Assembly (NCBI GenBank): GCA_016208485.1
Contig: JACQXY010000060.1
Span: forward strand, 44,261 to 108,260
Reading direction: 5' to 3'
Source of the DNA: Acidobacteriota bacterium
GTDB lineage: Bacteria; Actinomycetota; AC-67
Length of the DNA stretch: 64,000 nt
The notes under the pieces were generated by a model. That model did no database searches and was not told the origin of the DNA. It saw nothing but the letters and a program-made list of their open reading frames with translations. Each line of letters begins with the position of its first letter. Within the stretch, counting starts at the first letter, position 1. Position numbers and translations under genes: made by a program. Shown piece by piece: positions 8,751 to 16,000 of the stretch.

Positions 8751-10541
8751 TCAGAACCGGTGCTCTCGCTCGCGGCCGGCAATCTCCGCCGCGACCTCGC
8801 CGGCGAACTCCTCGAACCCCACCCCGAACTTCGGTTTCGGCGTGCCGTGCGCGCGCACGGCCACGGTCCCCGCCTCGATCTCGCGGTCGCCCACGACGAG
8901 GATGTAGGGAACCCTCTGCAGCTCGTGCTCCCGCACCTTGGCGTTCACCGTCTCGCGCGAGCCGTTCACCTCGACCCGCGCGCCTTGGGCGCGCAGCCTC
9001 GCCGCGAGCCCCTCGGCGTGCGCGGCGTGCCGGTCGGCGATCGGCACGATCGCCACCTGCACCGGCGCGAGCCACGTCGGGAACGCGCCGGCGTAGTGCT
9101 CGATCAGCACGGCCGCCATCCGCTCGACCGAGCCGTAGAGCGCGCGGTGGATCATCACCGGCCGGTGTCGCGCGTTATCGTCTCCCGTGTACTCGAGGTC
9201 GAACCGCTCGGGAAGCGCGAAGTCGACCTGGATGGTGGTCACCTGCCAGAGCCGCCCGATCGCGTCGGCGAAGTGGACGTCCACCTTCGGCCCGTAGAAT
9301 GCCCCCTCGCCTTCCGCGACCTCGTAGGGTTTCCCCCACGCATCGAGGGCGTCCCGGAGCGCGGCGGTCCCCTCCGCCCACATCTCCTCGGTCCCGATCG
9401 TGTCCGCCGGCTTCGTCGACAGGTGGATGACCGGCTCGCCCAGCCCGAGCGCCGAGAGGACCTCGACCGTCAGGTCCATGACCCCCACAATCTCGCCCAC
9501 GAGCTGGTCGGGGCGGCAGAAGATGTGCGAGTCGTCCTGAGTCAGCCCCCGCACGCGCGTGAGCCCGTGCAGGACGCCCGAGCGCTCGTACCGGTAGACG
9601 GTCCCGAGCTCGAACATCCGGATCGGCAGCTCTCGGTACGAGCGCGTCCGCGACCGGAAAATGAGCACGTGGAACGGGCAGTTCATCGGCTTCACGAAGT
9701 ACTCGGCCCCCTCCAGCTCCATGGCCGGGTACATGTTCTCGCGGTACACCCGAAGATGGCCGCTCTTCTCCCAGAGCACGCTGCGCGCCACGTGTGGCGA
9801 GTACACCGGCTCGTAGCCGTGGGCGAGGTGGACCTCGCGCGAGTAATCCTCGAGCTGCTTCCGAAAAGCGCCGCCCTTGGGGTGCCAGACGAGCAAGCCC
9901 CCGCCCAGCTCCTCCGGGAAGCCGAACAGATCCAGCTCGCGCCCGAGCCGGCGGTGGTCCCTCTTCGCCGCCTCCTCAAGGCGCCGCAGGTGCTCCTCGA
10001 GCGCCTCCTCGGACTCCCACGCGGTCCCGTAGATGCGTTGGAGCATCGGCCGGCGCTCGTCCCCTCTCCAGTACGCGCCGGCGATCCGTTGCAGACGGAA
10101 GGCCGGGATGCGTCCGGTCGAAGCCAGATGCGGCCCCCGGCAGAGGTCGACCCACCCCCCGTTGCCGTACACCGAGACGACCGCGCCGGCGCCCTCGGCC
10201 TCATCCACCCCCTCGATGATCTCGCGCTTGAAGGGCTGGCCGGCGAACCGCGCGAGAGCGTCGGCCGGAGACATCTCCTCGCGAACGAAGGGCTGGTCCT
10301 CCCGCACGATCTCCCGCATCCGCGCGTCGATCCGATCGAGGTCTTCCGGAGTGAACGGGCGCCCGATGTCGAAGTCGTAGTAGAAGCCGTCGTCGATCGA
10401 GGGGCCGATCGCATACTTCGTCCCCGGGAAGAGGTCGCACACCGCCTGGGCCATCACGTGCGCCGCGGAGTGCCGGATCGTGTCCCGTCCTACGCCCGAG
10501 TCGGCGGCGACCACGCGTCCATCGCTCAGATCGATCTGCAC
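8751..10541 (-). CDS. thrS: Threonyl-tRNA synthetase
   Basis: 596-residue class II synthetase. The editing-domain motif HSAAH is at residues 24-28 and its partner CRGPH further on. The catalytic core has the zinc cysteine in MNCPFH (around 281-286), RYERSGVLHGLTRVRGLTQDD (motif 2 region), and a C-terminal anticodon-binding domain. The usual ~60-residue N-terminal TGS domain is nearly absent: only about 20 residues precede the editing domain. Two adjacent GTG codons (10544 and 10541) follow AGGAGG; I took the second because its spacing is better. It follows the metalloprotease gene by 8 bp, and the HIT gene follows it. Confidence 0.95.
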   Translation of the reverse strand: MQIDLSDGRVVAADSGVGRDTIRHSAAHVMAQAVCDLFPGTKYAIGPSIDDGFYYDFDIGRPFTPEDLDRIDARMREIVREDQPFVREEMSPADALARFAGQPFKREIIEGVDEAEGAGAVVSVYGNGGWVDLCRGPHLASTGRIPAFRLQRIAGAYWRGDERRPMLQRIYGTAWESEEALEEHLRRLEEAAKRDHRRLGRELDLFGFPEELGGGLLVWHPKGGAFRKQLEDYSREVHLAHGYEPVYSPHVARSVLWEKSGHLRVYRENMYPAMELEGAEYFVKPMNCPFHVLIFRSRTRSYRELPIRMFELGTVYRYERSGVLHGLTRVRGLTQDDSHIFCRPDQLVGEIVGVMDLTVEVLSALGLGEPVIHLSTKPADTIGTEEMWAEGTAALRDALDAWGKPYEVAEGEGAFYGPKVDVHFADAIGRLWQVTTIQVDFALPERFDLEYTGDDNARHRPVMIHRALYGSVERMAAVLIEHYAGAFPTWLAPVQVAIVPIADRHAAHAEGLAARLRAQGARVEVNGSRETVNAKVREHELQRVPYILVVGDREIEAGTVAVRAHGTPKPKFGVGFEEFAGEVAAEIAGREREHRF

Positions 10542-10549
10542 CACGCCTC

Positions 10550-11836
10550 CTAACCGGCCCGACGCCGCACGTCCGCCGCCCAGGACCGCTCGAGCGAGGT
10601 GAAGTCCGCCCCGAACGCGGTCCGCGCGGCCCGGCGCAGATGATACCGCCGGGTTCCGGCCCCCACCGAGTCTTCGGCGCCCGCGGAACGCAGCAGGCGC
10701 GCTCCGGCGTCGTGTCCGAGACGCCGGCCCAGCCACGCGACGAAATCGTAGCTCGCGTCGTACGAGGCCCCGATCGTCGGCGAATCGACGAACTCGAAGT
10801 CCTCCGGCAGCCTCCCCGGGAAGCGGCCGGCCCGCACCTGCGCGCGCAGCCGCGCGCCGGACGGCGCGCGGCTCTCCCCATACATCTGCGCGGCTCCCTC
10901 GTCGAGCCATGACGGGACGGCAGGCCCCGACACGCTCCTGGTCGCCACGTGAAGCACCTCGTGGGCGAGGGTCTCGGCGCGGAACGCGGAACCGTACCGG
11001 AAGAAGGTCTCCGGCTGGATGTAGATCCGGTGCCCACCGAAGCGCCATCCGTTCGACCGGTCCACGCTCGACGCCGCGAACGCGACGAAGGGCCCCACGT
11101 CGAAGGTCGTCTGGAGGATCCTCTCCAGCTCCGGTGCGGCGCTCGGAACGGCGACGACGACCCGGCCGGGCCATGGATACGGCCACCGCTCCCGGACTCT
11201 CCTCACCGCCACGGCGGCTTCCCGGGCGATCCGGAGCGCCGCCGCTCGACCACCTTGGTGGAAGAGCACGAGGGCCCCGCCGCGCTCCACGGCGTCGACC
11301 GGCCCGAAGTCCCACAGGTTGCGGGACGACCGGAGATCCAGGTCGTCGAGGCCGTCATCCGCGACGACGCTCCACCTCCCCGCGCGCCGCGCCACGGTGA
11401 GGAAAACGTCGTCGGCGCTCGGCACGGAGTCGTAGCCGCGCAGCGCGATCCGCTCCACCGCTTGCACCAGGTGCACCTCGTCCGCATCCACCCTCTCGAG
11501 CAGCCCTGCCGCGAGGTCGCCGAACCCCTCCGCGGCAAGCTCCAGCCGGTAGGAGCCGAGCGGCAACCCCCGAAGCGCCCGCAACCAGCGCCGCTTGTCC
11601 TCAACGAACCGCCGCGGGGCCTCGGTCATGGTGGCGACCAAGGCGGCCTCGTCCCCTCGCTCCACCGCCCCCGCCCGGCGGGCGAGCAAGGAGGCAACCG
11701 ATGCCTCCCAGCCGGGGCGCTCGGTTGCCCCCGCCCCGAGTGCTCCGGAGGCGGGGAGAGCCCCCACGGCAAGGGCCACGGCGGCGCTCAGGGTTGCCGC
11801 CCGAAGGAGGGCCGGCCGGCCGGCGCGCGGTCTCAC
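10550..11836 (-). CDS. Secreted gluzincin-like metalloprotease (peptidase MA-like)
   Basis: About 428 residues. A basic start is followed by a signal-peptide-like helix (RPALLRAATLSAAVALAVG). The zinc motif HEVLH is near residue 290, with a downstream WLDEGAAQ glutamate that fits the third ligand of gluzincins. The region before it (FGPVDAVERGGALVLFH) resembles proteins annotated as peptidase MA-like. The start is uncertain: GTG 11836 and GTG 11881 both lack a good Shine-Dalgarno. The stop overlaps the thrS Shine-Dalgarno, so the two are probably one transcript. The substrate is unknown. Confidence 0.75.
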   Translation of the reverse strand: MRPRAGRPALLRAATLSAAVALAVGALPASGALGAGATERPGWEASVASLLARRAGAVERGDEAALVATMTEAPRRFVEDKRRWLRALRGLPLGSYRLELAAEGFGDLAAGLLERVDADEVHLVQAVERIALRGYDSVPSADDVFLTVARRAGRWSVVADDGLDDLDLRSSRNLWDFGPVDAVERGGALVLFHQGGRAAALRIAREAAVAVRRVRERWPYPWPGRVVVAVPSAAPELERILQTTFDVGPFVAFAASSVDRSNGWRFGGHRIYIQPETFFRYGSAFRAETLAHEVLHVATRSVSGPAVPSWLDEGAAQMYGESRAPSGARLRAQVRAGRFPGRLPEDFEFVDSPTIGASYDASYDFVAWLGRRLGHDAGARLLRSAGAEDSVGAGTRRYHLRRAARTAFGADFTSLERSWAADVRRRAG

Positions 11837-11938
11837 CGCGCGCGGAGACAGACAGGGGCCCGAACGATGTGGCCTGCGCACCCGTTGCCTGGTCGCCAAC
11901 ACCTTCCGTTCCCGGCCGGCGCGCTCCGCGCTCACGAG

Positions 11939-12010
11939 TGGGCGCGAGAGGTTTCGAACCTCCGACCTCCACGGTGTGAACGTGGCGCTCTCCCGCTGAG
12001 CTACGCGCCC
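11939..12010 (-). tRNA. tRNA-Val (CAC)
   Basis: The minus strand folds as a full cloverleaf: acceptor GGGCGCG/CGCGCCC, D arm GCTC...GAGC, anticodon stem CCACG/CGTGG with loop TTCACAC, and T arm GGAGG-TTCGAAA-CCTCT. The anticodon CAC reads GUG. The discriminator is A and CCA is not encoded. Last of a four-tRNA cluster in transcription order. Confidence 0.96.
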
Positions 12011-12079
12011 GGGAGCCATCGTGAGTATACCCGCCACCGGCTCCGCCGAAACCCGCCGCAACGGCCGCGCGACCGGGCG

Positions 12080-12156
12080 TGGTGGGCGCGACAGGACTTG
12101 AACCTGTGACCTCCAGCGTGTCGAGCTGGCGCTCTAACCAACTGAGCTACGCGCCC
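12080..12156 (-). tRNA. tRNA-Val (GAC), with encoded CCA and C at position 33
   Basis: Cloverleaf with acceptor GGGCGCG/CGCGCCC, D arm GCTC...GAGC, anticodon stem CCAGC/GCTGG and loop TCGACAC, T arm ACAGG-TTCAAGT-CCTGT, then ACCA. The anticodon is GAC. The loop places C, not the near-universal U, at position 33. The Gly-Cys-Val cluster context supports the valine assignment. Confidence 0.9.
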
Positions 12157-12277
12157 AAGGCCGCACCCGGGGACCCCTCGGCGCAGCGGCCACATGATAC
12201 CCCGTCGCCGGCCGGGAGCACGCGCTTGTTCCTGCCCGACCGGCGGCCCGCCACCGAGACGCACCAGGCGCGGGAAA

Positions 12278-12351
12278 TGGAGGCGGCGCCCGGAATTGAA
12301 CCGGGGTGCAGGGATTTGCAGTCCCTTGCCTAGCCACTCGGCCACACCGCC
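12278..12351 (-). tRNA. tRNA-Cys (GCA), with encoded CCA
   Basis: Acceptor GGCGGTG/CGCCGCC with one G-U pair, anticodon stem AGGGA/TCCCT and loop CTGCAAA giving anticodon GCA, discriminator U (a cysteine identity base), then CCA. Confidence 0.96.
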
Positions 12352-12382
12352 AAGGCCGGCACCTGGGATCGGCGCCGGTGCG

Positions 12383-12455
<73 letters not shown>

Positions 12456-12548
12456 GTGTGCTTCCAGGGATCTTACCCGAGCGCGCAAGAGCCCTTCAAG
12501 GTTTGCCGGGGGCCCGCGCGGAGAGGCTCCGGCCCACCCCGCGACACC

Positions 12549-12992
12549 TCAACGCCCCGTGGATCCGAAACCGCCCACCCCCCGCGACGAGTCGGGCAGC
12601 TCGTCGGTCTCGACGAGGACCGCCGGCGGGACTGCCATGATCACGAGCTGCGCGATCCGGTCTCCCCGGTGGATCTTGAAGGGATCGCGAGGATCGAGAT
12701 TCACGAGCAGGACTCGGACTTCCCCCCGGTAGCCCGAGTCGATCAACCCGGGAGAGTTGACGACCGCGATCCCACGGCGCGCCGCGAGCCCGGACCGAGG
12801 CAGGACGAACCCGGCCTTGCCCTCGGGGATGGCCAGCGCGATCCCGGTCCGGAGCGAGACCCGATCCCCCGGCTCGATGACCGCGTCCTCGGCGGCATAC
12901 AGGTCGAGCCCCGCGTCGCCGGGACGGGCCGGCCCCGGAACGGGAAGGTCGGGGTCGAGCCGCCGAACCCATATCTCGTTTCCCCGCGTCAT
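12549..12992 (-). CDS. dut: dUTP pyrophosphatase
   Basis: 147-residue trimeric dUTPase that hydrolyses dUTP to dUMP, protecting DNA from uracil and supplying thymidylate synthesis. All five family motifs are present in order: PGDAGLDLYA, PRSGLA, GLIDSGYRGEV, RIAQLVI and the C-terminal P-loop-like RGVGGFGSTG. It lies downstream of the ribonucleotide reductase on the same strand (98 bp gap), consistent with a dNTP cluster. The cytosolic ThyX-like protein at 36.8 kb would use its product. Confidence 0.96.
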   Translation of the reverse strand: MTRGNEIWVRRLDPDLPVPGPARPGDAGLDLYAAEDAVIEPGDRVSLRTGIALAIPEGKAGFVLPRSGLAARRGIAVVNSPGLIDSGYRGEVRVLLVNLDPRDPFKIHRGDRIAQLVIMAVPPAVLVETDELPDSSRGVGGFGSTGR

Positions 12993-13090
12993 CCCCCACC
13001 TCCCCGACGAATTCCGAACGGTTGGGCGCGTCCCCGGCCCGAGAAGCCCCTCCTCGAACCGGGGACGCGCAAGCTACCGGTCCGGCCTCC

Positions 13091-16000
13091 CTACGAGCAC
13101 CCGCTGGTAGAGCCGCAGGAGCCGCACACGAAGCACGACCCCGCCGGCTGCATCTTCATCCCGCAGTTGAAGCAGTACGGCGCGTCGGCGTACCTCACCG
13201 TCGCCAGCTCCTCCTGGGACGGCGCGACCCGAACGGTCCCCGCCGCGGTCTCCTCCGCTTGCTCCGCGGGCCCGTTGACGGCGTCCCGCCGCTCCCCCGT
13301 GCTCATGATGCCGAGCCGCCGCCGAGTCACCTCGTCCAGGTGGTCGAGAGCGAGCCGGCGGAACACGTAGTCCACGATGCTCGTGGCGAACCGCACGTCC
13401 GGGTCATCGGTCATGCCCGACGGCTCGAAACGCACGTTCATGAACTTCGCGACGTAGGCCTCCAGGGGCACCCCGTACTGCAGCCCCAACGACACGCTGA
13501 TCGCCAGCGCGTCCATCACGCCGGCGATCGTCGACCCCTGCTTCGAGACCTTCAAGAAGATCTCCCCGATGCCGTCGTCGGGGTACAGGCCCGCGTTGAT
13601 GTAGCCCTCCGCGTCCCCGACCCGGAACGAGGTCGTCTGCGCCGGCCGGCTCTTCGGGAGGCGGCGGCGCTGCGGCTGCCCGGTCGCGATGACCGCCGCC
13701 TCCGCCCTGGCCCGCTGCCGCTTGCCGTCGGCCGACAGCGGTTGGGCCACCTTGCAGTTGTCTCGATAGAGCGCCAGCGCCTTGAGCCCCAGCCGCCACC
13801 CCTCGACGAGGAGCTGCTCGACCTCCTCGACCGTCGCGGACTCGGGCATGTTCACGGTCTTGGAGATCGCCCCCGAGATGAACGGCTGCACCGCCGCCAT
13901 CATCCTCACGTGCCCCATGTAGTGAATCGTGCGGTCTCCCATGGCACAGTCGAAGACCGGGTAGTGGTCTTCCTTGAGGAACGGCGCGCCCTCCACGGTA
14001 TTGTGCTCGTGGATGTGGGCGAGGATCCCGTCCAGCTCGTCGAGCGAGTACCCCAGCCGCCGCAGGGCCCGCGGCACGGTCTGGTTCACGATCTTCATGG
14101 TCCCGCCGCCGACGAGCTTCTTCGTCTTCACCAGGGCAAGGTCCGGCTCGATCCCGGTCGTGTCACAATCCATCATCAACCCGATCGTTCCGGTCGGAGC
14201 GATGACGCTCGCCTGGGAGTTCCGGTATCCGTGCCGCTCCCCGAGCGCCAAGGCCTCGTCCCACGCGGTCCGCGCGGCTTGCAGGAGGCCCTCCGGCACC
14301 AGATCGGGGTCGATCTGATCGATCGCCGCGCGGTGCTTGCGGACGACGCCGAGCATCGCCTCGCTGTTCTCCGCGTATCCGGGGAACGGCCCCAGCCGCT
14401 CCGCGAAGCGGCCGCTCGCGCGGTAGGCCCACCCGGTCATGAGCGAGCTGATCGCGCCGGCCCACGCGCGCCCGCCGTCGGAGTCGTACGGGACCCCTCG
14501 AGCCATCAGGAGCGCCCCGAGGTTGGCGAACCCGATCCCGAGCTCGCGGAAGTCGATCGCGTTCCGCTCGATCTTCGGCGTCGGGTAGCTCGAGTTCCCG
14601 ACCAGGATCTCCTGGGCGAGGAACACGATGTCGATCGCCTGACGGAACCCGGCGATGTCGAAGTTCCCGTCGTCCAGCAGGAACTTCATGAGGTTCAGGG
14701 AGGCGAGATTGCAGGCCGAGTTGTCCAGGTGCATATACTCAGAACAATTGCGAACAACCACTCCCTCGACAAGGTACGAGTGGTTCAGGGGTTCCGTGAG
14801 ATTGTAGGTCAGATCGAACCCATCGGAGTCCCGCGCGGACAGCCTCGCGGATCGCTGAGCGCGATACGTCGCGTGCTCCCCGAGCATCGCCGTCAAGGCA
14901 TGTCGCTTCCGCGGCAGATCGAACCCGACTGCGCTTGCGAACCGAAGCTTGTCCCTCCCCGAAATCCGAAGGTCGTACGACCTGCCGGCACTCCGATACT
15001 CGACTTCCATTCCGTCCTTCCGCGCGTACCGGAACGAACGGCCTGCGTTGTCACCGGTCACGTCGTAGATCCTCGCGTGGATCCCTTCGGCCGCGAGCAG
15101 CATCTGGACCCCCCGCAAGAGGTCCCCGGACTTGCTACTCAACCCCACGTAGCGCGTTCCGTTCGCGAGGTTCGCCGCGCACCCGTCGGCATCGAAGAGC
15201 CCCCGCAAGAAGGCACGTGCGATCTCCGGCGGAGCCTCGAAGATGCTCCACGGCACCTCCTTCGCCGCGGCACGCCCGGTCTTCACACCCAGCACCTCGA
15301 AGAAGCGCGCGAGCGGGCGGCGGGAGAGCCGGAGCTGCACCGTGCCGTTCTCCTGCACGCTCGGCTTCGGCTCGCGCCCGCCGTTCAGCAAGGTGACGAG
15401 CCCGAGGTGCCTCGGCAGGATCTCCCTCTGGTCCTCCGGAGACCCGTACACCGTGGCCACGAGGTTGCCGGAAATGCAACCGTCCCCCACGAGCCAGCCG
15501 ATGAAGTGCGCGAGGTCCTCGTCCCACTTCTCCGGCAGGCACAGCTCCGCGGACCGGTCTCCCTTGCTTGCGAACGACTGCCACTCGCTCGGCACGGGAA
15601 TCCGGTGGTCGGCCATCACCGCCGGGGTGGCCTGCTCCAGCGCCGGGATCTCGTCCCGAGCGGTCAGCTCGTCGGCGCGCACCCAGCCCCGATTCCCCGT
15701 CCAGATCCGGTGGCCCGGCGTGCACCGCAGCTCCCGGCCGTCGCTGAACCGCAGCTTCAGGATCTCGTTCACGCCCGTCACCATGAACTGAGTCGGCTTC
15801 GACAGGCGGATCGCGTTCCCCGGCGTCTCGGGGTTCGTCGCGTCGTGCGTGTAGACCTCGAAGGTGTCCCCCTCCATCACGCGGCGCACGAGGTCGTCGA
15901 AGCGGATGAGCCCCTTGTCCGTGTGCACGCGCATGTCCCCGGTGAAGCAGGGATTGGACGCGTTGATTCGGCCGGCCTTCGGCGCCGTGTGCCACGCGTT

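Noticed and set aside
8760..10553. A 597-codon plus-strand frame opposite thrS.
   Set aside because: Antisense shadow: same frame relation and composition bias; no domain, and the minus strand is an intact synthetase.
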